Below are positions 15,710 to 23,692 of a stretch of 64,000 nt of DNA, in pieces. Numbering within the stretch: the first letter of the stretch is position 1; the number at the start of each line of letters is the position of its first letter. The notes below the pieces were generated by a model. It made no database searches, was not told the DNA's origin, and saw nothing but the letters and a program-made list of their open reading frames with translations. Source of the stretch: Thermoanaerobaculales bacterium. Lineage in GTDB: Bacteria > Acidobacteriota > Thermoanaerobaculia > Thermoanaerobaculales > Sulfomarinibacteraceae. The DNA lies in the NCBI GenBank assembly GCA_025456145.1, contig JALOLD010000017.1, forward strand, positions 1-64,000, read 5' to 3'. Made by a program: the position numbers and the translations under genes.

Positions 15710-15750
15710 GCACTGAGCGGATCGGGCGTCCGGCCCGATCCGCTCAGTGC
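15710..15750. terminator. Bidirectional hairpin between converging genes
   Basis: An 18-bp perfect stem (15710-15727 with 15733-15750) has a 5-base loop. It serves yceI on the plus strand and the glutamine synthetase gene on the minus strand; the TGA of the latter (15744-15746) lies within the stem. No T run follows on either side. Confidence 0.8.
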
Positions 15751-17282
15751 CGGTGGATGTCCCGGTGCATCAGCTCGCGGGTCGCCACCAGCCTCTCCTC
15801 GGCGGGGAGCCGGGCGAAGTCGCGATTGAGCTTCTCGTCGTCCTCGCGGGTCAGCAGCTCGATCTGGTAGTCGATGACCCGCGGCGGGAAGACCCCCGCC
15901 TCCTCGTACAGGGCGCGGCGCTCGCCGAGCAGCCGGGCGCAGGCCACACAGCTCGCCGGCAGCGGCTCGAGGCGCTGCATCACCTCCTTGTCCGAGAAGA
16001 CGTTGCCCTCGACGTTGGTCCGCTCGGCGAGCTCGAGCATCCCGTCGGCGGTCAGCCCGTGCTCGGCGGCGGTGGTGATCCCGGCGAGCAGCAGGTGGAA
16101 CGAGGCCGAGCCGTCGGGCGAGCGCAGCTCGACGGTCTGGCGGCCGCGCGGGTCGTGGTAGGGGTCGGTGTCGGCCGGGTTGACGACCCGCGCCAGGTGG
16201 CTCTGCTTCGACCAGCCGAGGGGCACCCGGATGAGCGCCGAGCGGTTGTTGTGGCTCCAGCAGATCCGGGTCGGCGCCTCCTGGTTGGGGACCAGCCGCA
16301 GGAAGGACGAGGCGACGGTGTTGCCGAAGGCGGAGAGGGTCGAGGCGTAGTCGACGAGACCGCCGATCAGCCGCCGCGCCTCCCCCGAGAGCGCGCCGTC
16401 GGCGCCGGTCATGATGTTCTGCCCGTCGCGGATCAGCTCGAGGTGGAAGTGGAGGCCGTTGCCGGCGACCCCCTCCTCGATCTTCGGCGCGAAGGTCGCG
16501 AGCATGCCGTGGCGGTGGGCGACGTTGCGGATGATCCAGCGGGCGAGCCCGACCAGGTCGCCCATCTCCTCGATCGGCCGGGTCAGCAGCTCGATCTCGT
16601 GCTGCTCGGCGCGCCGGCCGGAGAGCAGCGGCAGGTTCGACCGCACCGAGTCGATGTAACCGACCTCGGCGTGGGCGTACTTCACCGCGCCGGTGATCCG
16701 GGTGAGGATGCGGACCATCTCGTTGACCACGTCGCCGCCCTTGAAGAACGGCGACGAGGCGTGGTACCCGCTCTGCCGGTGGGCCGAGAAGTTCTCGGGG
16801 CCGCCCTCGCGGATCAGGAAGAACTCGAGCTCGCCGAGGGCGTGGAGCTCGAGGCCGGTGCGGTTTCGGAACCGCTCGTGGGCGATCGTCAGGATGTTGT
16901 CCGGGGTGAAGGCCGCCGGCTGACCGTCGCGGTCGAGGAAGCGGCAGATGAAGTTGAGGCTGGCCGGGTCGAAGGGGCTGAGAAACGCCGTCCGGTAGCT
17001 CGGCACGACATAGAGGTCGGAGGCGGCCGCGTCGACCAGCCCGTGAAACAGCGACGAGCCGTCGACCCGCTCGCCCGAGGCGAGGATCCGCTCGGCCTGG
17101 GCGAAGTCGGAGAAGGGCAGCTTGAGCTCGCGCAGCTTGCCGTCGACCGAGGTGTAGTGGAAGGACAGCCGCTCGATGCCCTTGGTCCTGATGACCTCGA
17201 GCATGTCGGCCCGGGTGAAGTCCGCGCGGTCCTTGTCGAGGAGCAGGCTGAGGGGGTTGGCGAGGGCGGCCTGTTGGGTCAT
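15744..17282 (-). CDS. Glutamine synthetase family protein
   Basis: A 512-residue GS-fold enzyme. The N-terminal beta-grasp covers about residues 35-120 and includes RVDGSSLFHG. The catalytic domain shows LGELEFFL, the segment AEQHEIELLT, PKIEEGVAGNGLHFHLEL (ATP and glutamate binding), HNNRSALIRVP and VELRSPDGSASFHLL. Several motifs deviate from standard GlnA (HAEVG...EQHEI with an insertion, GNGLH instead of GSGMH). It could therefore be a GlnA3/GlnT-like or gamma-glutamyl-amine ligase rather than the housekeeping enzyme. No adenylylation tyrosine motif is apparent. GGAGG lies 8 bases before the ATG. Confidence 0.82.
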   Translation of the reverse strand: MTQQAALANPLSLLLDKDRADFTRADMLEVIRTKGIERLSFHYTSVDGKLRELKLPFSDFAQAERILASGERVDGSSLFHGLVDAAASDLYVVPSYRTAFLSPFDPASLNFICRFLDRDGQPAAFTPDNILTIAHERFRNRTGLELHALGELEFFLIREGGPENFSAHRQSGYHASSPFFKGGDVVNEMVRILTRITGAVKYAHAEVGYIDSVRSNLPLLSGRRAEQHEIELLTRPIEEMGDLVGLARWIIRNVAHRHGMLATFAPKIEEGVAGNGLHFHLELIRDGQNIMTGADGALSGEARRLIGGLVDYASTLSAFGNTVASSFLRLVPNQEAPTRICWSHNNRSALIRVPLGWSKQSHLARVVNPADTDPYHDPRGRQTVELRSPDGSASFHLLLAGITTAAEHGLTADGMLELAERTNVEGNVFSDKEVMQRLEPLPASCVACARLLGERRALYEEAGVFPPRVIDYQIELLTREDDEKLNRDFARLPAEERLVATRELMHRDIHRH

Positions 17283-17464
17283 GGAGCGCCTCCGGAACCG
17301 GTGATCGGCCGGCGGCGACGGCGCTCACTGCGCCCGCCTCCGGGCCGACAAGTAAACCACAACTCGTGCCCGGGTCAAACCCCGGCGCCTCGTCCGGTCC
17401 CGGCCCCCTGGCAACGGGTTGTTCGTGAACTCTGCGGGCCGGCGCCGGGCCTGACCGCCACCGG

Positions 17465-20227
17465 CTACGGCACGGTCTGCGCCCAGGCCGCGGTGGTCCC
17501 CGACTCGAAGCCGTCGGCGAAGAACGGCGGCACGGCCGGCATGCACGTCTGGACCTTGAGGTCGTCGATGTACCAGCCCTCGCGGCTGACCGACGAGTCG
17601 GAGCCGAGCCGGAAGCGGAAGCGGGCGGTCTGGCCGGCGTAGGCGCTGATGTCGGCGACCGCCTTCTTCCACACCGTCGAGGCCGCGCCGAGGTCGTCGC
17701 ACCAGCCGTCGAGGTTGCCGAGACCGGAGACCGGCCCGTCGTAGGGGTCGGTCAGCATCACCGCGGTCGGCAGCGGCGTCCAGGTCGTCCCGCCGTTGAC
17801 CGAGATCTCGACCTCGCCGCCGTCATAGCAGCCGCCCGACCGGTCCTCCATGAGCTGCCAGTTCCAGAACTGGAGGGTGAGCGGGTTGACCCCGGTGGGC
17901 AGCGCCACCGACGGTGAGTCGAGCCGCTGGTCGCTGGTGTTCTCGGGGTCGACGGCGTGGTACGACATCGTGCCGCTGTACGACCGTGCGCTCGACAGCG
18001 CCCAGGTGTTGCCGCTGCCGCCGGCGCCCAGGGCCCAGCCCGGCGCGCCGCTCTCGAGGTCGTCGAAGAAGGCGTCGCTGGCGACCGTGCCGAGGCCGCA
18101 GTCGCCGGGCAGCGCCTCGGTGATGAACGAGAAGACAGTCGAGGTGGGGCCGGCGCCGCAGGCGTTCTCGCCGGAGACCCGCCAGTAGTACACCGTGTTG
18201 CTGACCAGGTCGGTGACCGGGGTGTAGGCGGCATCGGCGATCCCGGCGACGTCGAGCACCACCGTTGCGAACCCGGGGTCGGTGGCGACCTCGATCCGGT
18301 AGGCGTCGCCCTGGACCGCGGCGGTCCAGCTGAAGCCGGGCCGCAGGGGCTGGTTGAGGGCACCGTCGATCGGCGTCAGCAGGTCGACCGCCCCGGGGGC
18401 CGCGCTGAACAGGTCGAGGGTGAGCTCGGTGGCGTGGACGAAACCGCTCGGCGACGAGGTCCCGGTCACGGTCAGGGGGTAGCTGCCCGCGGCCGCGCCG
18501 CCGGTGCCGCTGATCGTCAGATCGGAGGTCCCGCCGGGGGCGACCGGGTTGGGCACGAAGGACGAGGTCGCCCCGGTCGGGACGCCGCCCGCGGCCAGGG
18601 TGACCAGCTCGGTGAAGCCCTGGAACTGGAGCACGTTGACGGTGGAGGCGCCATCCGCCGGGCTGCACACCTTGAGCACCGTCGGGTCGGCGGTGACCAG
18701 GAAGTTGGTGCTCATCGGGATCGAGTCGGAGAAGACGTCGGGGTCGTTGTGACCGTTCATCAGGTTGCGGTCGTCGGCCCACTGGGTGACCGCGTGGGTC
18801 TCGGTCTGGATGTGGGTGTCGTAGTCGCCGTGGTAGCAGGTGGCGAGGTTGGGGTCGAGATAGATCGGGGTCGAGACGTCGGAGATCCGCTGGCTCGGCT
18901 GCCAGGTCAGACCGCCGTCGTAGCTGAAGGCGTGATAGGTGTCGACGAGCAGGTTGTTGGGGTCGAGACGGCGGTCGTACCAGGTCGCCGAGACGATGTT
19001 GCTCTCGCCCACCGACAGGGTCGGGAAGAACTGGTCGGTGGTGGTGGCATCGTCGTGGAGCCGCACCTCGGCGCCCCAGGTCGTGCCGCCGTCGGCCGAG
19101 CGCCGGTAGAACGAGTCGCAGTCGTCGCCGCCGCCCGGGCTGTAGCTGTAGACCGCGTGGAGCACGCCGTCGGCGCCGAAGGCGATCTGCGGCGACGGCA
19201 GGTAGCGGATGTTGCCCTTGAGCGCGGCCCGCCCACAGCTGCCGGTGGCGACCGTGTTCTGCGGCCGGGCGACGTTGGCCGCCGGCGAGGTGACCAGGCT
19301 GTAGCTCGCACCGCCGTCGGTCGAGCGGGCGATCTCCATCGTCACGATGCTGCCCGAGAACTTGACCCAGCCGACATAGACATCGCCGTTGGGCGCGACC
19401 ACCGGCCACGCCCCCTGGACGGAAGAGGTCGGGCTGATCGGCACCCCGGCGTTCCAGGTCACCCCGGCGTCGGCCGAGTACAGCGCCCAGATCTTCGAGT
19501 CGGAGCTGAAGTTGGTGAAGGCCATGTAGAGGCGACCGTAGTAGGGGCTCGCCGGGTTGTTGTCGACCCCGAGGAGCTCCTTGTCGTCGGAGAAGCCGGT
19601 GTGCATCATCGCCAGGAACTGGAAGGTCTGGCAGTCGTCGGTCGATTTCCACAGCCCGAGCCCGTTGTCGTGGAGGGCGCCGAAGTAGAAGTGACCGTCG
19701 GCCTTGCGCCAGACGAGTGCCGGGTCGCCGATGCTGTTGACGCCGAGGGCGCCGCGGTCGACGAAGGTCGCGCCGCCGTCGGTCGAGCGGGAGAAACCGG
19801 TGAAGCCGCCGCCGCTGCCGAAGTAGTGGTAGCTGTCGTTGTAGCCGGCGCAGATCGTCCCGGTGTCGAGGTTGACCGCCATCGAGGTCTCGCTCTGGGT
19901 GGTCGACGAGCCGGAGTCGCCGCCGGGGTCGTTGACCGCGACGTCGGGCCCGGCGTCGCCGCCCGGTGGCACCGACTCGGCGGGGGCCTGCGCGACCTGT
20001 CCGAGCTCGTCGGTCCGGTCGCAGGCGACGAGCAGCTTGAAGAGCACGCCGTCCATCAGCGCCCGGGTCGGGGGGTCGTCGAGCAGGGCGCAGTCGGCGG
20101 GCAGCGGCTTGTCGAGTGGGGTGGCGGCGCCACCGTCGCCGGCGAAGGCGGCCGCGGCGACGAGCAGGACGGCCAGGCAGGAGAGGGCGATCGTCACACG
20201 CGGCATCGAGGCGGCACGGTCGGACAT
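17465..20227 (-). CDS. Secreted Asp-box (BNR/sialidase-like propeller) protein with C-terminal DGFESG tag
   Basis: A 920-residue exoprotein. A signal peptide ends near residue 30. Five or more Asp boxes (RSTDGGATF, YSADAGVTW, RSTDGGASY, RSADGGTTW, SYDGGLTW) between about 145 and 440 indicate a six-bladed propeller as in sialidases and BNR proteins. A fibronectin-like segment follows (PGFSWTAAVQGDAYRIEVATD), then a jelly-roll-like region with GWYIDDLKV. The extreme C-terminus is FFADGFESGTTAAWAQTVP, the recurrent tag. Catalytic sialidase arginines are not evident, so enzyme activity is uncertain. AGGAGAAGC precedes the ATG. Confidence 0.8.
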   Translation of the reverse strand: MSDRAASMPRVTIALSCLAVLLVAAAAFAGDGGAATPLDKPLPADCALLDDPPTRALMDGVLFKLLVACDRTDELGQVAQAPAESVPPGGDAGPDVAVNDPGGDSGSSTTQSETSMAVNLDTGTICAGYNDSYHYFGSGGGFTGFSRSTDGGATFVDRGALGVNSIGDPALVWRKADGHFYFGALHDNGLGLWKSTDDCQTFQFLAMMHTGFSDDKELLGVDNNPASPYYGRLYMAFTNFSSDSKIWALYSADAGVTWNAGVPISPTSSVQGAWPVVAPNGDVYVGWVKFSGSIVTMEIARSTDGGASYSLVTSPAANVARPQNTVATGSCGRAALKGNIRYLPSPQIAFGADGVLHAVYSYSPGGGDDCDSFYRRSADGGTTWGAEVRLHDDATTTDQFFPTLSVGESNIVSATWYDRRLDPNNLLVDTYHAFSYDGGLTWQPSQRISDVSTPIYLDPNLATCYHGDYDTHIQTETHAVTQWADDRNLMNGHNDPDVFSDSIPMSTNFLVTADPTVLKVCSPADGASTVNVLQFQGFTELVTLAAGGVPTGATSSFVPNPVAPGGTSDLTISGTGGAAAGSYPLTVTGTSSPSGFVHATELTLDLFSAAPGAVDLLTPIDGALNQPLRPGFSWTAAVQGDAYRIEVATDPGFATVVLDVAGIADAAYTPVTDLVSNTVYYWRVSGENACGAGPTSTVFSFITEALPGDCGLGTVASDAFFDDLESGAPGWALGAGGSGNTWALSSARSYSGTMSYHAVDPENTSDQRLDSPSVALPTGVNPLTLQFWNWQLMEDRSGGCYDGGEVEISVNGGTTWTPLPTAVMLTDPYDGPVSGLGNLDGWCDDLGAASTVWKKAVADISAYAGQTARFRFRLGSDSSVSREGWYIDDLKVQTCMPAVPPFFADGFESGTTAAWAQTVP

Positions 20228-20349
20228 GAGCTTCTCCTTGAGCGCGAGGCCTGCGCCGCCGGAGGGCCCGAGGACGCATGGTGGGCCATTCTACTCCGAG
20301 GGGGCGCCTTTTCCCCCGGTCGCGCCCCGTCGTCCGGGGCAATGACAAC

Positions 20350-20376
20350 GGCGGCGGGCGCCGAGCGCCCGCCGCC
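20350..20376 (-). terminator. Terminator hairpin after the peroxidase-cytochrome operon
   Basis: A 12-bp perfect GC stem (20350-20361 with 20365-20376) has a 3-base loop. It lies 28 bases beyond the cytochrome stop codon on the minus strand. No T tract is present. Confidence 0.6.
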
Positions 20377-20403
20377 GGGGTTCGGAATCGAGGGGCCGAG
20401 GCC

Positions 20404-20817
20404 TCAGTGCTTGCCGGGCTCGAGGGCGACGCCGCGCCGCTCCCAGGTGGCATAGGCCTCGAGGGCGATCATCTTGGGGTCGTCGAGGGCGAGGCGCTCG
20501 CCCTCGAGGGGGTTGATCAGGCACCAGTTGACCATCTCGCTGAAGGCGACCACCCGGCCGAGCTGCTTCTGGAACTTGGGGTAGGTCTCGGGGTGGGTGT
20601 TGGCGGCGTTGGGGTGGCACTGGCCGCAGGCGACGCCGTTGGTCCCGAGATCGGGGCTGCCCCACAGCGCCCGCCCGTCCTCGACCACCGACATGAACTC
20701 GCCCTGCCAGCGCTCGGTGTCGGCGTCGGTGAACTCGTCCGCGTACAGGCCGTAGCCGACGAGACCGAAGGCGAGAGCGACCACGGCGCAACCGACGATG
20801 ACGGTTCTCTTGGTCAT
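20404..20817 (-). CDS. Small periplasmic c-type cytochrome (mono-haem)
   Basis: A 137-residue protein with an N-terminal membrane anchor or signal (VIVGCAVVALAFGLVGYGLYA). There is one haem-binding motif CGQCH at about residues 64-68. The segment EMVNWCLINPLEGERLALDD carries the likely distal ligand region; similar sequences occur in SoxX/SoxA-type and other small class I cytochromes. It is the last gene of the PerR-peroxidase operon, 8 bases after the metallophosphoesterase gene, with AGGAGGAGCC before the ATG. It is a plausible electron donor for the peroxidase. Confidence 0.82.
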   Translation of the reverse strand: MTKRTVIVGCAVVALAFGLVGYGLYADEFTDADTERWQGEFMSVVEDGRALWGSPDLGTNGVACGQCHPNAANTHPETYPKFQKQLGRVVAFSEMVNWCLINPLEGERLALDDPKMIALEAYATWERRGVALEPGKH

Positions 20818-20825
20818 GGCTCCTC

Positions 20826-21902
20826 CTAGTAGTGGATCTGCGGCGAGATCCGGGACTCGGGGCTCTGGAAGGTGGTGTCCTCGGGACGCCCGGTCTCGCG
20901 GTTGTAGGCGACGGTCCGGTCGGTGTTGTTGTTGAGCTGGTAGGTCATGGCGACCCGGCCGGTCTCGAGGTTGATGAACTGCCAGCCGGTGGCGTCGCGC
21001 TCGTGGAAGGGGTCGGCGCGGTTCATCGGCACCGTGAGCTTGGGCAGGTAGGTCTCGGCCTGGGCGTAGCTCTGCGGGTAGGGCCACGGCCAGGCGGTCG
21101 CCATGACCGCGTGGAAGCTGATGTTGCCGATCTGGTTGTACTGGATCTGGTGGACGTGACCGTAGATCACGGTGGCGTCGTTGAAGGGTGCGAGGAGCGC
21201 CTGGACCTGCTCCGCGTCGTCGGTCCAGAAGTTCCAGCCCTTGTAGATCTTCTGGATCGGCGAGTGGGAGAAGACGACGACCGGGGTGGTTTTGGCGACC
21301 CCCTCGAGGTCCGTGGCCAGCCAGGCGCGCTGCTTCTCGCCGACCATGAAGGGCGAGCCGTTGGGGTTGTCGAGCCCGGCCATCTCGAGCATCCGCTGCT
21401 CGGGGGTCGGCCAGCGCTCGAAGGTCCACTCGTCGTGGGTCAGGATCGAGTTGAGGACCACGAAGTGGACGCCCTTGTGGTCGAAGCTGTACCAGTGCGG
21501 GCCATAGAGCTCGGACCAGTACTCGCCGAGGTCGAGGTAGTAGTCGTGCTCGCCGAGCAGACAGTGGGTCGGGTAGTTGAGCTTGGCCAGCATCTCGGCG
21601 CCGTGGTCGAGCTCGGCCTTGGTGCCGAGCTGGGCGAGGTCGCCGCCGAACATCACGAAGTCGGGCTTGGGCCGGAGCATGTTGGTCTCGGCGACCGCCC
21701 GGATCAGCCCGCGGTCCCAGTTGTTGACGAACTGGTCGCCTTTGACGTGCTGGATGTGCGAGTCCGAGATGTAGGCGAAGCTGAAGCTCTTCGCCGGGTC
21801 GGCGAAGGCGAGCTCGACCGTGGTCACGGGCAGCGTGCTGACCGCCGCGGCGGAGGCCGCGCCCTTGAGGAAGTCACGACGGTTGAGGTGGTTTCTCTTC
21901 AT
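20826..21902 (-). CDS. Tat-exported metallophosphoesterase
   Basis: A 358-residue calcineurin-like phosphoesterase. The N-terminus has the Tat motif NRRDFLKG followed by a hydrophobic stretch and a cleavage-like region near residue 35. Metal-site motifs are SDSHIQH (DxH), GGDLAQ, GEHDYY (normally GNHD), FSHSP and GHVHQ. The Asn-to-Glu change in GEHD is unusual, because the Asn normally bridges the phosphate and metal; it may alter activity. The gene lies between the di-haem peroxidase (9 bases upstream) and the cytochrome c. The substrate is unknown. Co-export with redox proteins suggests a periplasmic role. Confidence 0.85.
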   Translation of the reverse strand: MKRNHLNRRDFLKGAASAAAVSTLPVTTVELAFADPAKSFSFAYISDSHIQHVKGDQFVNNWDRGLIRAVAETNMLRPKPDFVMFGGDLAQLGTKAELDHGAEMLAKLNYPTHCLLGEHDYYLDLGEYWSELYGPHWYSFDHKGVHFVVLNSILTHDEWTFERWPTPEQRMLEMAGLDNPNGSPFMVGEKQRAWLATDLEGVAKTTPVVVFSHSPIQKIYKGWNFWTDDAEQVQALLAPFNDATVIYGHVHQIQYNQIGNISFHAVMATAWPWPYPQSYAQAETYLPKLTVPMNRADPFHERDATGWQFINLETGRVAMTYQLNNNTDRTVAYNRETGRPEDTTFQSPESRISPQIHY

Positions 21903-21911
21903 GGTCCCCTC

Positions 21912-23060
21912 CTACTCACCCTCGGTCTGCTCGAGCTGGGCCTCGATCTCGGGGCTGGTGAGGGCCTCCATGAACGCGACCAGGTCCGGCACGTCCTCGA
22001 CCTCGATGTTGAGCGGCCGGATGCCGCCCGAGAGGAAGTCGTTGACCGGGTCGCCGGCCTCGGTGACGCCCCCGTTGAGATAGTGGATCACCACGTCCTC
22101 GAGGGTCGCGATGCTCCCGTCGTGCATGTAGGGCGCGGTCAGGGCGACGTTGCGCAGGGTCGGCGTCTTGAACGAGCCGAGGTCGTCGAACTTGTGGGTG
22201 ATCGCGAATCGGCCGATCTCCGAGGTCCGCGGGTCGGTGAGGACCTCGACGTCGACCTCGGACAGCTCGAGATCCGCCTCGAGGAACTCGGCGGCCAGCT
22301 CGGGCACCTCGTCCTGGATGGCGTTGATCCCGACCCCGATGTTGTGGAAGCGGTTGTCGGTGAACAGCGCCTGGGTCTGCTCGATGACGTGGCAGGAGAC
22401 GCAGCGACCCTCGTGGACGAAGAGGTCGTAGCCCCGCTTCTGCTGCTCGGTCAGCGCGTCGGCCTCGCCGCCGTAGAACCAGCGGTCGAAGGGCGAGTTG
22501 CCGGCCACCACGGTGCGCTCGAAGGCGGCGATCGCCAGCGTGACCTCGCGCATGGTGACGTCGTCGCCCGCCTTGCCGAAGACCTCCTCGAACGCCGCGA
22601 CGTAGTCGGGGTCGGTGCGGACGATGGCGAGGATCGGGTCGTGGCTGGCCAGGCCGTGCTCGACCGGGTTGACGAAGGGGTGGAGGGCCTGGTCCTCGAG
22701 GTCCGGCGAGCGGCCGTCCCAGAACTGGGTCGTGAGGTAGGCCGAGTTGACCACGGTCGGCGAGTTGCGGGTCCCGGTCTTCTTCTCGATCCCCTCAGAG
22801 ACCCTGAGGGGCGAGTCGGTGAAGGCCTTCTTGGGATCGTGGCAGGTGAAGCACCCGACCTCGCCGTCGGTGCTGAAGCGCTTCTCGTTGTAGAGCTTCT
22901 CGCCGAGGGCGATCTTGGCCGGGGTCTGGGGGTTGTCCTGGGGGATCGGGACCGGCGGCAGGCCGAGCGGCGCGCTCGGCGTCGGGCCGGGGTCGCCGAC
23001 CACCCCCGCTGCGACGAGCAGCGCGGCGCCGGCGAGCATGGTGAGCACCACAGTCTTCAT
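21912..23060 (-). CDS. Di-haem cytochrome c peroxidase (CcpA/MauG family)
   Basis: A 382-residue periplasmic protein with a signal peptide (residues 1-21). There are two haem motifs, C70FTCH74 and C220VSCH224. Family segments NSAYLTTQFWDGR, ALHPFVNPVEHG, FKTPTLRNVALTAPYMHDGS and DDLVAFM-like EDVPDLVAFMEAL are present. Such enzymes reduce hydrogen peroxide with electrons from small cytochromes. The ATG overlaps the stop codon of the upstream PerR-like regulator gene (ATGA, 23057-23060), and AGGAGGAGTC lies upstream. The order regulator, peroxidase, phosphoesterase, cytochrome strongly suggests a peroxide-response operon. Confidence 0.92.
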   Translation of the reverse strand: MKTVVLTMLAGAALLVAAGVVGDPGPTPSAPLGLPPVPIPQDNPQTPAKIALGEKLYNEKRFSTDGEVGCFTCHDPKKAFTDSPLRVSEGIEKKTGTRNSPTVVNSAYLTTQFWDGRSPDLEDQALHPFVNPVEHGLASHDPILAIVRTDPDYVAAFEEVFGKAGDDVTMREVTLAIAAFERTVVAGNSPFDRWFYGGEADALTEQQKRGYDLFVHEGRCVSCHVIEQTQALFTDNRFHNIGVGINAIQDEVPELAAEFLEADLELSEVDVEVLTDPRTSEIGRFAITHKFDDLGSFKTPTLRNVALTAPYMHDGSIATLEDVVIHYLNGGVTEAGDPVNDFLSGGIRPLNIEVEDVPDLVAFMEALTSPEIEAQLEQTEGE

Positions 23061-23518
23061 CTCGACTCCTCCTTCCTTTGCTTGGCACGGCAGCTGCGGC
23101 AGATGCCGCGAAGTTGGACGCGGTAGTCCGCCACCTCGAAGCCGATCTCCGAGGTGTCGGGGATCTCGAGACGGTCGAGCGACGCCGCCTCGAAGTCGAC
23201 GAACTGGTCGCAGCTCATGCACACCAGGTGGTGGTGGATGTCGGTCCGCGGCTCGAAACGGGCGACGCTGCCCGGGTGGCAGGCCTTGGTGATCACGCCG
23301 AGCCGCGCGAGGTGGTCGAGGGTCCGGTAGACGGTCGGCTTGGAGATCCCGGGAAGGCTCGTGCGAACCGCCTCGAAGACCCGGTCGGCGCTGGGATGGT
23401 CCCCGAGGTCGAGGACCGCCTCGAGGATCACGAGGCGTTGGACGGTGCAGCGCTCGCCCTTCTCGCGGCTCAGCCGCTTGAAGAGCTCGAGTCGCTCGCT
23501 TCTGGCCTCGTGATCCAC
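23057..23518 (-). CDS. Fur-family regulator, probably PerR-like
   Basis: A 153-residue protein. The N-terminal winged helix contains the DNA-binding segment SKPTVYRTLDHL. The dimer domain has DIHHHLVCMSC and the C-terminal CRSC, which together give the two CXXC structural zinc sites, plus the His-rich regulatory metal site. Because it heads an operon with a di-haem peroxidase, peroxide sensing is more likely than iron sensing. Its own promoter overlaps an inverted repeat (CAGATG-N11-CATCTG), consistent with autoregulation. Confidence 0.88.
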   Translation of the reverse strand: MDHEARSERLELFKRLSREKGERCTVQRLVILEAVLDLGDHPSADRVFEAVRTSLPGISKPTVYRTLDHLARLGVITKACHPGSVARFEPRTDIHHHLVCMSCDQFVDFEAASLDRLEIPDTSEIGFEVADYRVQLRGICRSCRAKQRKEESR

Positions 23519-23542
23519 CGACCCCCCTCCGACCCCGAGTGG

Positions 23543-23579
23543 CAGATGAAAATATAGTGCATCTGAAAGATCGTTGCAA
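23543..23579 (-). promoter_or_regulatory. Promoter of the PerR-peroxidase operon with overlapping inverted repeat
   Basis: On the minus strand TTGCAA (23574-23579), 17 bases, TATATT (23551-23556) form a good sigma-70-like promoter. The inverted repeat CAGATG (23543-23548) - 11 bases - CATCTG (23560-23565) brackets the -10 element and is a likely operator. Confidence 0.6.
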
Positions 23580-23692
23580 CAATCACAGACGTAGTCTCAG
23601 TTTCAGTTACCGAATCGACTGTGAAACCCCGGCGCCCGACCGACCGTATCCAGCCCTCACGGCGCCGACCGGGACGCCGTCGGGAGGATGCG

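Noticed and set aside
17957-20455. Plus-strand open frame of 832 codons opposite the Asp-box exoprotein
   Set aside because: It has no domain or signal peptide; Asp boxes, signal peptide and tag are all on the minus strand.
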